Source: Bondarzewia mesenterica (lineage: Eukaryota; Basidiomycota; Agaricomycetes; Russulales; Bondarzewiaceae). From it: DNA of 43,620 nt. This document shows, in pieces, positions 10,699 through 23,945 of this stretch; the first letter of the stretch is position 1; the number at the start of each line of letters is the position of its first letter. The stretch spans positions 1 to 43,620 of the forward strand of contig SGPL01000279.1 of the NCBI GenBank assembly GCA_004802705.1. The letters are read 5' to 3'. Below the pieces are notes generated by a model that did no database searches, was not told the DNA's origin, and saw nothing but the letters and a program-made list of their open reading frames with translations. The position numbers were made by a program, and so were the translations under genes.

Positions 10699-12502
10699 GT
10701 TCGATGTAAGTGCTTATGCCGTGGCATTAACCAAGTTCTCCCCTCAAAAGCCAGAAAGTACAGAGCAAGTGCGTTTCGAGAAGAGGTTGGGTATCATGTA
10801 CTCAACATTAAAGCAAGGGACCGTCGGAACCGAACATTTTGTAGCTCAGTCGAGAACAAATATAAATAGGAGCACGCGTTTGCATCACATGACAGATTAA
10901 GCATGTCTCATGCACTGCGGCACAAGCCCGAGCTGGGCGCCAGTCCAGAATTTTTTGAAATGTTACAACACAGGTCGAAGTCTGTTCCCAATAGGTCATT
11001 GTGGGTCGTTACACTATGGACAGGGACAGGTTGTTCTAAGAACCGTTTGAAACACGAGGTGTCAAGCTACTTATTCATCAGTTCTTGCCGCATGAATGAA
11101 GGGGTTCTACCTGGTTGGAAAGTTCAAAATGATCAAGCCGTGGCCGTGATGGACAGTGCGAAAGCGAGCGCGTGAGACAAGACAGCGTGTCTGATAGATG
11201 TCCCGGACCAGGACAGGGAAGGCACTAGATCAAAAATCTGTCAATCCAAGCCTTCGACCAAGGTGGAGATCAAGGTTTTCCGTAGGCACAGATATCATAT
11301 TTAACCCGTAGGCTATGCAAAAACCGAACATAATCCCATGCAAAATGTCCAGGTCCCCCCCGAGTGGTACGGTGGAGGCAATGCATCTTCAATGAGCTCG
11401 TCACGCCATCTCACAAATTTGTTGCTCTGCATGATAATTACGGTGCGTGCGTCAAACGTCAAGGTAAGGTCTTCATAGTCTCCCAGACGCAAACGAAATA
11501 GTGAGGATACCACTATCTCACGGGCCTGAGCTCAAAAGTAAGAGGAAGTTCAACGAGTAATGCAGGCAACCACAGGTTTTACGTACCACTGTGATTGCTA
11601 GATCTCGAACAAAACCGCCTTGATTATTGGTCGTAGGTAATTGCTTGGGGAGATCATTTGATTTTAGTCATTGCCAGGGTCATCATCCAGAGAGTGACGC
11701 CATACCGAAAGGAAGGTGTGCTGGGGTCAAACAATTGAAAGACTTCGAGTTAGCGATAATAGAGTATAATAGCTCGACTTGAAACAATCAGCCCCATTAG
11801 GCCATACTTTGTTGAGATCAACTGGAAGAGAATCTAAAAATCAAGTTGGTCGGGTGAGAGCACTTTGCTGTGTGTAATGTACGTATATGCTTTTGTCCAC
11901 AAAAGCAGACCGATGTATTTGTGAAGCCGCGTGGGAGAAGCGACCCAATCCAACGTTTTGCAGGCACATAGATACCGTATAGCCAACGAATAGCGACGAT
12001 CAGCCTGAGAAATTCGCCCAGCTTATCTGGAAAAAAGGAGCGTGTCATCCCACACGACTGTAAACGGGTACGTGTTCAGTTCGACTTCTCACTTGTCATA
12101 TGGTGACAATGAAGTAGCGTAACTTGGATAGCTCTCAATTGAAAACCCCAAACAAACCTGAAAGCAATCTGAACTACGATGCCATCTGGCGTTGGTGTCG
12201 AATAGCCTCTCACAGTGACTTGATCAGAATCAAGAAAATAGATGTTGTTTGAACGTTGCAAGTGGGCTCGCAACGAGCTGATCAGCATGTGCAGATGCCT
12301 GACGACAAGGAGCGGGCAAGTATTGTCATGGTGAGGACCAGTGAGATTTCATCTTGGATTTCATAAGCGCGATTTCCTTTGGAACCGTCCCGAAACAGGT
12401 GATGTAGCCACTTCTATAACAACACTTTTTTTGTCTCCCAGCACTTCGCCCTTGTTCTCCCTATCCTCTCTCTCTCACCACCACCACCACCTTCCACAAC
12501 TC
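10699..12502. other. Intergenic region with a possible unresolved minus-strand gene
   Basis: The first 200 bases are the RAD52 upstream region. From about 12290 down to 11313 the minus strand carries fragments that look coding, such as LRLGDYEDLTLTFDARTVII (11460-11500) and DKLGEFLRLIVAIRWLYGIY (about 12000), plus candidate splice sites. I could not join them into one frame or recognise a family. A few pieces faintly recall fungal multi-pass membrane proteins of unknown function. The last 150 bases, with CT-rich and CAC-rich runs, are the leader of the MAP kinase gene. Confidence 0.35.
10874..10879. promoter_or_regulatory. MCB-like ACGCGT upstream of RAD52
   Basis: A perfect ACGCGT, the box bound by MBF-type G1/S regulators in yeasts, lies about 176 bases upstream of the RAD52 start codon. 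A TATTTATA-like sequence (minus strand) is next to it at about 10860-10870. Regulation of RAD52 by MBF is known in yeasts. Here it is inferred only from the hexamer, which also occurs by chance. Confidence 0.3.
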
Positions 12503-14164
<1,662 letters not shown>

Positions 14165-15102
14165 CCTCCTCTTCTCGCTATTACTTGCCTACGCTAGTCA
14201 CGTACCCTTCGCCACGACCTTTCACAACACGCCTCGGACTGTACTTCTCCGATATTGCTTCACATCTTCGGTTTTTTCCTCGCTCTTCATCCAATCCACG
14301 GTCCCATTGATTAAACATACATTTAGTTGATGTACGGTAGTACGGTGGCGTATCTCAAGACAGACAAATTCCCTTTTTGCCCCTCTCTCCCACTCCATAC
14401 ACCCATTCTCACTCTGCTCTGACATCGTGCGTTTCCACCGCTTCCAGGATATCGATTACTCTCGCCTAGTTCTTTCCCCCATCGCTCTATCGGTCTCTCG
14501 CTCATACTCTCCATCCTCCCCGATCATTCGCATACCGCCGCTGTTTTTTTCTGCACTGTTCCTCTGTCACCAGTTCTAATTTAGGCCACTTCTGCGTAGC
14601 TCACGTCGCGTTCCCTTTATTTCTCTCCTTTTTGTCTTCCCTTTGCATTGATGAGGGGCGGCAGTAGACTTGGGGTTGACTCGGAGTAGCAGTTGGACGT
14701 GGATTGGATGGATGTCGTGTACTGATATACATACCTCGCAATTGTAACGAAACAACTTTATTGCACCTCTGTAGGTCCGTTTGAGCACACAAGCGTTCTG
14801 ATTGGCGGCCACTGATCAAAAGTCTGACTTGACTTGAGATCTGATCTACGTATATTCTCAAAAATTATTATGCAGATTTCTTGCATCATCTCCCTGAGGC
14901 AAAAATAATTGCGCGTGCCACGCTCCCAAAACTTTGGCTTGAAACTCCCGTATCATAGTACAAGTACACTTTGAGCAAAATAATACCTTTACATACTTAC
15001 ACTGCCGGATCGGCCTAAGGTCACATCCTCGCACAAAATTCACATCCCCTGCCCGCACAAACAACTTCCTCATTGGGGAAAAATCATTCCATCTCTTCCT
15101 CC
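14165..15102. other. Convergent 3' flanks of MPK1 and the MFS gene
   Basis: No gene is supported. The region is pyrimidine-rich on the plus strand up to about 14640, consistent with a long MAP kinase 3' UTR, and then becomes the AT-rich 3' flank of the minus-strand transporter. Short frames on both strands have no family motif. Confidence 0.5.
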
Positions 15103-17580
15103 TCAAGGCACGTAACGGAATCCAGGCGCCTGCAAACACCATGAGCATTCATCACGTCGCAACAGAAAATAAGGAACACAAAAAGGCGCTGACCCTGTCC
15201 GCCAGTTCTGTCGTATCAACCACCATGTCGGGCGTGTTCTTGCCATAGGTTCGATCCTTCCGCACGTTTTCGTGCCGGTAATGAATCTGCAAAGGTAATC
15301 GATAAGGTTTAGTCTCACAGTGGTTTGGTGCAAAATGAATGGATCGGGCCCAGGAAGATGAAGATAAGAGTGGACGCACGGTCAGGAAGATGGCGCAGAT
15401 CGCTGCAAGAAATTCAAGAGCGCAGGAAACTGGAAAAGATTGGTTTGTGTCAGAATTCATGTCCATTGTCATTACGTGAAGCAGGGATTCGCACCTGCAA
15501 ATCCTTTGCTGGGAGATGCACAGCCCGTCAGTCACGGAAGAAGGGATCGCGGAAGGAAAACAATTTGTAGCATACATATATCTCGGTCCTTCACTTTTTG
15601 GGAACAGGTGCGACCCAAGTACGCTACCACACTGGCCGATAGCCATGTACAGAGGGGTTCCCGTCGCACGCTTCGTCTCCGACGCCAGATTAAATGCATC
15701 TATTCATCAGACATTTCAGGACCAATGAAGCGCAGAAGAAAAAGGCAGTACTAACACCACGCAATTGTAATACCGATCGTCGTGTATGTCCCGCTTGTGA
15801 TACAGAAAGTCGCGAAGTAGCGTACGTGGTTATTGCTGGGCACGGTCAGTAGAAGCCTGGGGTATGAAAAGATACCGTGTCAGTATCAGTATGCCTAGTT
15901 GAATATGCACCGGTGACATACAGGTAACCGATGCCACCGACGGTACTCGCAGCGGCAATGAACGGACCACGACTCTGCAAGCGGTCAGAGCACCAGGAAG
16001 ACAGTGTGATGACGACAGCGCAGACGGCTTATGGCGGACACCGTGAATGGCAAAACGCGTCTACTATCAGAAGAGGGACGAACCGTAGGGAGGCACTGTC
16101 ATTAACTGGGCGCGAGCATTGGCTGGAATTGTGGGTGTCAGAAAGAGGTTGGATGGAGCATATCAGGACAGAACAATGAAACGCGTACTATATCCGAAAG
16201 TCTGAATGATGGTAGGCAGGAAAGCGGAGGTGGACGCCAGAGCACAGTTAGCACCGAAATAGATCACACCGCCGAGGAATATCTAATACCAAACGAACGA
16301 CATCAAGACTCTGAACAGTAGCGCTAGTGTCCTCGTGGTACACTCACTCGCCAATCCTTGAATGCGGAGGTAATATGACTCTTGTTTACTGTGTAACCGA
16401 CATCTGCGGTCATGTCTTGGTTGGCGCGTTTCACAGCGAGAGCACGTTCTTCTTCATTGAAAAAGTTGGTCATCTCTGGCCTGTTGGGCAGTAGCGCAAG
16501 CGCCACGAATCCGAGGAGTGTTGCAGGAATTCCCTGCAGGTCACGTTAGTCACCCAGCTCCGACAGATATCTGGATGCCTCAGACAGGAGCTGAGAAAAA
16601 GTTGACGAACTTCGATGATGAAGAGCAACCGCCAATTTTCAATCGCAGTATTTGCATGTTGCACACCGAATGCAATAAGTCCGCCGAAAGCGCCTGCGAC
16701 GGCCGCAAAGCCGAACCAATACGCAAGTCTAAGACCCATTTCATATTTGGTATAAAAGAGTGCTTTTTCATTCGCATATTGCACATATCGGAGAGGGAAA
16801 CGAAAAGTACATGAGTAATGTTTTTTGGTGAACGGAAATGCAACGGCACGGAGAGGAGAGAAGAGAAGACATACAGAAGTAAAGGGGAATGCCCGGACCG
16901 AAGCCTGCTTCGAAAACACCAAGGCCTAAACGGGCGACAATCAGGCCTGCCTCATTGAAACCTGTAGCCTGAGAGATATCCACGGAGATATGAGCCGTGT
17001 TGCGAAGTTTTACCAGGTTGATAAAAGCTGACCATCAAAGTGGAGCAGAGGCCCCATCCAATAGCAGCACATCCGAGCCAGAGGCGAGGAGGGAGAAATT
17101 TAGAGAGAATTGTCGCGGGAACTTGGCAGAGAATCTGTCTCGAAGATCATCAGTGATACGCATATGTCAGGGACGGCATGCTTAATAAGGGAACCTTTGC
17201 AACTCACGTAGGAGAAGAAAAATGCAGAGTTGACCCAGTCGAAGCTTCTGCCTGTTGGATCCCCATGTAAAACATCCTCTGGAAGGCCCTGAAGACGGGC
17301 ATTCCCCAAGTTGCTCCGGTCAAGGTCTATCCACATGTCGCTTCAAACATGGCGCGCCGTGACAGTATCAGGACTACGCACAGGCGAAGAGGTACATCAG
17401 ACAGGCGATAGGGAGGATCCGCCTGTCGAGTTTCCTCACAAGGCTCCTCTCCTCGAGCGAAATTAGCACAGATTCATCACCATCATTACCGGCCGTCGCA
17501 GCCTCCAAGCCCCGGAGCTTGACATCCACAGCTGCTTTCTCATACAGAGGCGGAGCGTTTTGGTTTCCCTCGATAGACAT
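15103..17580 (-). CDS. MFS transporter, allantoate/nicotinate permease-like (anion:cation symporter type)
   Basis: Twelve-helix plasma-membrane permease of the Dal5/Tna1-like branch, which imports small organic anions such as allantoate, nicotinate or related vitamins. The soluble N-terminus (MSIEGNQNAPPLYEKAA) leads into helix 1 (RRILPIACLMYLFAYLDRSN) and the signature LDRSNLGNAR. Helices 4-6 follow, with RLGLGVFEAGFGPGIPLYF and YTKYEMGLRLAYWFG. The large central loop carries LPNRPEMTNFFNEEERALAV. The second half includes SDRLQSRGPFIAAASTVGGI and ends ADRAPGFRYVP. The gene has about a dozen exons, including a 14-base microexon (15495-15508) that restores the frame between GPRYI and VSCALEF, and a final exon of under 30 bases. 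No frame break was seen. A TATA-like box lies about 105 bases upstream. The exact substrate cannot be told from sequence alone. Confidence 0.9.
15495..15508 (-). other. 14-base microexon of the MFS transporter gene
   Basis: The minus strand reads CAAAGGATTTGCAG, preceded by CTCCCAG and followed by GTGCGA. Adding it gives the continuous reading PRYI-KGFA-VSCALEF. Without it the donor after PRYI (phase 2) and the acceptor before SCALEF are out of phase. The predicted residues KGFA suit the start of a transmembrane helix in this family. Confidence 0.75.
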
Positions 17581-18853
17581 GGCTACTTTATGTGCGTGGA
17601 TTTGCAGGAGGAATTAGGGCGTTAGAGATGGCAGCGGTCAGGGTGAGAGATACGCGCGATAGACAAAACTAAAAGACCAAGTTTTATAAGTAGGCCGTCC
17701 TTAATGCATTCCCAATTACAACTTACGCGCTGAAACATTCTCGCGATGCGTCACCGGTCCGGTTCACGTTCACATCCTGGGGTAGGAGTGGGGCCCCATG
17801 TTCTTCTATTGCAGGCACCGTCCAAGGTTCGTTCGCCGACTTGAGAGCCTCGGCCGCCTTGCTTGTATATTTTGTCCAATGCTACTTGTCAACCTTATAA
17901 GTCCCATGACCTTGCTGACCTTCTGACCTCGTCAGACGTATGTACATCTATCTCTGTAAAATGAATAAGGCACATCAGTGATTTTTCTGGCAGGTCCAAG
18001 GAGCGGTAAGCGTGGCGGACAAGGTGAATAACCCAGCCCTTCGCGACCAAATTCGGTGAGGAAAGGAGTTCCATTTGAGGTGGTCGGGCTGCTCATCGCC
18101 CAGTAAATTCAAGAATCAGAAACAAGGGGAAAAGTAGTGAGGGCTCGAAGCAGGCGAATTCAGACTTGGAACAAGCTGGACAGAAAGTGAGGTAGTCTCT
18201 GTTGCTGACCTCATCCAGAAGGTAGTCGTTCTGAAAGCGAGGTACACGTCCGAACACCGTCGGCCTTAGAATTAGGTCCGGAATGGTCGAGTACAGAAAC
18301 GAGATTCTCGTGATCTTCAACTCCCGATCACCGTCCTCAGCAGAAGACTGTCATGCACAGCCCCATACGACCTCACCCACTTCCGGTACGGTGTCAAGGC
18401 ACCCATCGTGTATCTGAGAGAAACATGCATGAGGACAAGAAAGCGGCAACTTTGGCATCAAAATCTACCACCGCTTGCTTTACCAAGTTGGAGATTCACC
18501 AATTGCTTCTACTTTCCTTGACTCGGTTTGAATCCAGAGCTCGAGGATTGCATGGTGCAGTAACTCTGACATTGCGAAAAGTCAGTGTCACGGCGTAAAA
18601 GAGCAGTTATTCCGACTCAACGACGAGGGCAAGACAGAAACCGCAGAACACGAAATATAACATTGTACTGAAGGACATCTTGATCACCATGCGATTCCTC
18701 TGAGATAAGATGCAAATGGGTGTCGCACCAAGTGAGTAGATGTGACTGCCGAGTACGGGTATACCAACGATTGGAGAAATATTCTATGGAGAATTAATGT
18801 ACTAAAGATGGACGAGATGTACCAGAAGGCATAATGACAGAAGATGCAGTCAG
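17581..18853. other. Intergenic region between the MFS gene and ERG6
   Basis: This holds the MFS promoter on the left and the ERG6 3' flank on the right. A minus-strand hydrophobic fragment lies at about 18600-18780 (for example FSTMLYFVFCGFCLALVVES), and another open frame runs 18093-18320. They do not join into a recognisable protein and no family is assigned. They may be remnants of a membrane-protein gene. Confidence 0.35.
17683..17689 (-). promoter_or_regulatory. TATA-like element of the MFS gene
   Basis: The minus strand reads TATAAAA about 105 bases upstream of the transporter start codon at 17580. Assigned by sequence and position only. Confidence 0.45.
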
Positions 18854-20116
18854 TCAATCAAGACGAGGCTTGCGACTGATGACGAGGTACATGGGCGTGA
18901 ACAACTAGGCGAGATACGCTGTTCAGCAATATAAAAGTGGAGCAGAGGGGAGAACTGCAGACCTTTTGCTGACCACCTTTAACTAGGGAGGAGGCCGCGA
19001 CCTTCAACGCCTCACCAACATCATATGTGCCCTTTGGCAAGAGACCAATGAACTCCATAACCCGCATGGCAGTGTGACTGATGAGAATGCCGCTCCAGCT
19101 CATCCGCCAAACGGTGACATAATCCCATGCTGTTTGCGCCTTGCGAATGTCGCCCTCAAGAGGGTAATACCACGGCACTGGGTCATCACGCTCTGCAAGA
19201 TCCTCTTCATGCTCGATCTCGAAACCAACTGTCTTAAGAGCCTCGCGGGCCTTCGCGAGAGGTCGCATTTCGGGAATGCCGTTGCCAAACTCAATCTCGT
19301 GTGCAAGAGCTTTATGTTCAGGATTAGATGGATCCCACAGGTCGGTCATGGCCCATTCGTATACACCGAACTAAACCAAATCTGTAAGAACAGACAACGG
19401 GCGATTGTGATGCAAGGAACTTACGACTCCCCCGGGCTTGAGAACCTTGAGAATCTCGCCATAGACACCTTCCCACGTGGGTGCGTGCACAGTGGCCTCG
19501 ATGGCATAGACTATGCACAGACATGAGTGTGTCACTACAAGCAAACACGGATCAAGAAAACACGCACCGGCATCGAAAGAGTTCTCGCCGAATTGCTCGG
19601 CAAGCTTCATGAAATCGCCCTTTGCGAACGTGACTTGATTTTCCAGACCGGCAGCCTTGGTATATTTGCGAGCACGACCAACTTGGAAGTCATTGTTGTT
19701 CACACCGACGATGTTGACGTCGGCGAAGCGCGCAATCTCCCGAGCGGGACCACCGACACCACAGCCAACGTCAAGAATACGCATGCCGGGGCGGAGAACC
19801 ATCTGAGAGGCGAGATAGTGCTCATGTCGGGCTAGAGACGCAGCGAAGGCCTCGCCCTTGTAGAACCGTGAGAAGTGGAAGGACTGTGCCCAACCATACT
19901 CATACAACTCTGTCGCACCATCGTAGTAACCTGTGCACAAATTAGAGAGGCAGAAAAGGCTACGGAGGAGTACTCACCGTTGATAACATCGGTGTAGTTC
20001 TCGACACGGTTCTCGGTGTCAACCGCAGCCTCCTTGTTAGCATCTTTTTGCCAGAAAGCGGTGTAGTTCTCGATGCGCTGGCCAACACGACCGTCTCTTG
20101 AGGTAGGAGTAGACAT
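18854..20116 (-). CDS. ERG6: Sterol 24-C-methyltransferase
   Basis: SAM-dependent methylation of zymosterol- or lanosterol-type sterols at C-24 in ergosterol synthesis, at the ER and lipid droplets. Five exons (19978-20116, 19568-19930, 19425-19510, 18963-19370, 18854-18904) give 348 residues, a little shorter than budding yeast Erg6. Visible are the sterol-binding segment [18 protein letters not shown], the SAM motif [48 protein letters not shown] and the C-terminal [16 protein letters not shown]. All motifs needed for catalysis are present and the frame is clean. The start [14 protein letters not shown] leads directly into the conserved YTAFWQKD region. A TATATAA about 255 bases upstream may belong to it. 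Its place between two P450 genes is notable, but ERG6 is housekeeping. Confidence 0.96.
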
Positions 20117-21076
20117 GTTCGCCTGTTGATATACAACCCAGAAAAAAAAATCAGTGAGATGTCCTCAATAAACTCCTGGAGACGTGTACGGTCGCGTTCT
20201 TAGACAGATGCCGAGATAATAAGACCCAGAATGAGGAATAACGCGTCTACGACGTGTCCAACAGAGCAATCTAAACGCAAACACTTACAGAGTCTGAAAG
20301 GTACAAGGAGAAAGACTGGGTAGGAGATGGATGGAAAGAGTGGTGGAATGGCAGACTCAAATACTGTAGTTATATATCCTCTGCCCAAAAATCAGCCCAT
20401 GCAACGGCATATATCGTATTTGGAAGTACATTCCCACGATTCCTAATGACACCATTTGCTCAGTGCTGCGACCGGCATGTTCAGCGCTCGCATGAGTTGC
20501 CAAAGCATCCACTGCCTGCAGGCTCCGGGCGAATGGATAATAGCTATCGGTTGATTTACTCAAAAGTACTTGACGCGTGGCTCAGTAGGACTGACGTCGT
20601 TGTGTAACTTATAGTGATCGACTGTCGTCACTATCAACCTACTACGGAGACTGGGACGTCGACTCGTCAACTGAGGAGGATTCGTGTAGTGATACACAGT
20701 AGTAAAATATGCAACTTACAGGCCCAGGCCTGGGCTAAGGCTTGAGGCCTTAAAATATCCTGAGCTCCAGTTTTTTTGAGGTATGAAAGACACGATGAAT
20801 GAGTCGGTTCAAGCACAAGACTCGCTACTACGGTACATAGGCTGCAATCATTTCGCAAGCTGGAAAACAAGGGTTTTTCAACTTAAAACTGAACCAGAGT
20901 TCCCATTGAACTTGAACAACCTTTACATCGATATCAGTAAATACGCGTATACAACACAATTCAGAAGCCTCTTTCTTATTTGTATTCCATTCAATTGATT
21001 GATGGTACCGAAGTCGATAAGCAGCATGTACCAGACATGATCAGAAAATTGATTCCACTCAAAAAGCAAGAGAAGC
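20117..21076. other. Intergenic region between ERG6 and CYP-B
   Basis: No gene is supported. The ERG6 upstream side contains an A-run near 20141 and a minus-strand TATATAA near 20370-20376. GCCCAGGCCTGGGC, a perfect 14-base palindrome, lies around 20724-20737 and is followed by further GGCCT-type words. The rest is the 3' flank of CYP-B. Confidence 0.5.
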
Positions 21077-23247
21077 TCAGCTAGAGATAGAGTCGAGCAC
21101 CTCCTTTACTTTCGCATCGCGAGGGGTAAGCGTGATCCTGAAAGGAACGGGAGACCGGCCGGAAAGTCCATCGTACTCCTTTAGATCGATGGGCTCGCCG
21201 GGGATCTCCTTCATATTGAAGGCCCAAAGCATCCGGGAGATGGTAAGCCAAATCTCGCGCTCAGCCACGATCATTCCGGGACATATGCGACGGCTACAGA
21301 TCGGGTTTATCAGTGACTTTGTTGGCATGCCCTGATGATGGCAAGATATGAAACTGTGGAAGGAAACTCACCCGACACCGAACATCCAGTGGTCGCGCTC
21401 ATAAGGATCAGTCAAGTTCGCACTATCAGCGGAGGTGAAGTGATCATTTATGTAGCGGTCGGGCTGTCAGAGATTAAAGTTAATTGGTTGTTGACGAGCG
21501 ACTGGTATCTGTGTACTTTGGCCCTACTTACGTTGAAAGAATACGGATCAGTGTGACGAGCGGGATTATGGTGCAAGGTCCAAGCGTTGACAACGACAAC
21601 CGTGTCCTTAGGAATGAACTGGCCCTTGTAAGTGAAGTCTTCGGAGGCGACGTGTGGGGTTCCGAGCCAGAAAGGATTGTGGCAACGTTCGACCTGAATA
21701 TATCAAATGTATCTCAATTCTCATGACGTTCGACTTCGTGACTTACCTCCTTAACGATAGCATGGCAATACGGGAGATCCTTCTCGTCTTCCACAGTAGG
21801 CAGGCGGTCACGTCCTACAACACGGTCAAGCTCCTCCTGGGCCTTACGTTGAACTTCAGGATGAGCGGGAATAAGAGCTGAGAACCATTGCATGATTGCT
21901 GCGGTCTAGAGATCGAGTTAACTTGGTGTAATTATAAGTGAACGGGATGATGGACACACCGTTTCCACGCCACCAATCATGAACGCAGAGGTGAGGATAG
22001 TCATGTCGAGGTGGTCCAATTCCTCTTCCTCGCGCACCTGAATCATCGTTTTGGCCAGGCAGTCAACCACCTGTTCGCCGTTGTTGAGCCGCCTCTCTAT
22101 GTCCTTGATCATTCCACCGTACGTATCGACAAGGCCCTTGTGAAGCTTCTTCCCGCGCGACAACATGGGGTTGGGAAGACGTTGCAAGAGGGGAATAAAG
22201 TCAACCAGATTGGACATCGGACCCGTGCAGTTCCTGTAATCCCGCTTCTTCAACTAAATGATCCCAGTAAGATAAAAGCGACGTACATGAACTCGCGGCT
22301 CAATTTAAGAGCACGGCCGACCAAAGGATGATTGATACTATCCGTCCGCGTGCCGAAGGTAATGGTTGCCATATTGTTGAGAGAGCAACGCCCAGCGTGT
22401 GGCTGCAGTCATCACCATCAGGATATATTGGAGAAAGTAAAAAGAAGAAATAAACCTGAGGGTTCACCGGGACGGTACCAGCTTTGCTTTCTTCATACAA
22501 TGCCTTCATCAAGACGGTCGCTTCCCGATCAAGAACCGAAGTGTAGCTGTCAACTGCGCGCTGGTTCAACCAACCAAACGCGATACGACGGTGCTTGCGC
22601 CTAGACATCAAGTCAGTAATTGCCGCAGCATGAAGGGGCTCCTCACAGTCGCATACCATCTGTCGTTGTACGGCGTTGCCGTTATGCCCCTTCCCACGAA
22701 GACGATCTGGCTCTTGACAAACATTTCTTTCCGGGAAGAGAAAACTGCACCGTTCGTGACCATGAGATCCTTCACGATGGCTGGATCCGATACAATGACG
22801 AAGAGCTGATTGCCGAGCCAAAGTGAATATAGATCACCGAATTTCTATCCAAAAGGTGAGCATGAGGCAAAAATCGAGGTATGAAGATGTGCCCGCGCGC
22901 AAACAGCCATCACTGACTTTAGCCCAATGATCAAGGGTGAGCTCCGGATACGACGTGAGGAAGGGGAAGGATCCTTGAACATTAAAAAAATCGTCATGTG
23001 AGTCTCTAATGTACAAGCATCGATGCTGACCGACAATAGGCAAGCCGCATGGGCCGTCTGGTATCTTGTTGCCCTGCTTGTCTACCAAGGGCTTGCCGAA
23101 AAGGGACCCGAAAGTCAGATAAAGAATGGTCGCAGCAACTGCTCCCAGAGCGACGACCGATGGAGTGAGGTTGGAGGTGACATCGGCGTCCGCGAGAAGA
23201 GCGTTCGCAGCATACGAAACATAAGAGCTGTTCGATTGAATAGACAT
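21077..23247 (-). CDS. Cytochrome P450 monooxygenase (CYP-B), paralogue of CYP-A
   Basis: Membrane-anchored haem-thiolate monooxygenase, closely related to the gene at 1028-3381. An N-terminal hydrophobic helix (LTPSVVALGAVAATILYLTF) and hinge (IPDGPCGLPIVG) precede [33 protein letters not shown] follows, then [20 protein letters not shown], an I-helix-like FMIGGVETV and the haem loop FGVG/RRICPGMIVAE with the cysteine ligand. The haem loop is split by a phase-2 intron at the same place as in CYP-A, and the other introns checked coincide too. The stop follows VLDSISS. No frame break was seen. The base composition is clearly less GC-rich than that of CYP-A. A TATATAA lies about 67 bases upstream. 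The substrate is unknown. Confidence 0.92.
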
Positions 23248-23309
23248 TTTGGAAGGAAGGGATTTGAAGGCTCAGGTGAGGTGGAGAAATACGTGAAAAT
23301 AACACTGGG

Positions 23310-23317
23310 TTATATAG
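23310..23317 (-). promoter_or_regulatory. TATA-like element of CYP-B
   Basis: The minus strand reads CTATATAA about 65 bases upstream of the CYP-B start codon, nearly the same spacing as the TATA-like box of CYP-A. Confidence 0.5.
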
Positions 23318-23898
23318 ATTTTGAGTATCGGATCAGTCGACCGCGGTGAAAAAAATCACCAAACTCCGGAGGCTGTTACTTGCTCCTCAGCTACCTCAAG
23401 CCCCTAGCGGCAGGCAACAAACAATATTACCAATAACAACTCCCAAGCATCAGAGTGTCTACTGACCCAAGTCAATGCCGGAAGCACAATGAAACGGAAT
23501 TACGGAAAACACAAACCATGCGTTCACATCTGTGCGACGCAGCAGGCCCGACTGACGTGTCTGATGTCGCCTGCGCACTCAGGGAGCTGTAGTCATTAAT
23601 TGAGTTTCGTCACCAGAGCGAGGGATGACGGTCCACCCGCTGCAAGAAGGTCTTGTATTAGATCTGTCAATCTATTACTAGAGGTCTTGCCCAGCGCTTC
23701 TGATGAAGCTTGACGTTTGGATTGATTGCCAGTTGGAAGAATTTCAAAGAGGGGCGATCCTGACAGACCACAGTGACCATTAAACTCGGACGAAGTCCAC
23801 TAAAAATTATCAATCATTAACATACCAAGACCCACTTTTGACGTTTATAAAAATGCATACCTGGCAAGCTTGCAACGGCCAAAGAGCATCAAGCATAC

Positions 23899-23945
23899 CA
23901 ACCACTTGAAGGTACGAGGTAGTACTTCGTACCTTCAAGTGGTTG
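23899..23945. repeat. Perfect 19-bp inverted repeat with 9-base spacer
   Basis: Left arm 23899-23917 reads CAACCACTTGAAGGTACGA. The right arm at 23927-23945 is its exact reverse complement. The spacer is GGTAGTACT. Transcribed from either strand it would give a very stable hairpin. No adjoining transposase, target duplication or gene explains it. Confidence 0.9.

Noticed and set aside
15480..15545. tRNA-like T-arm (GCAGG...CCTGC around GCGAATC, minus strand)
   Set aside because: The spacing of the loop is wrong, there is no proper anticodon arm (no T at position 33) and no 7-bp acceptor stem. The bases are explained by the microexon and its flanking introns.
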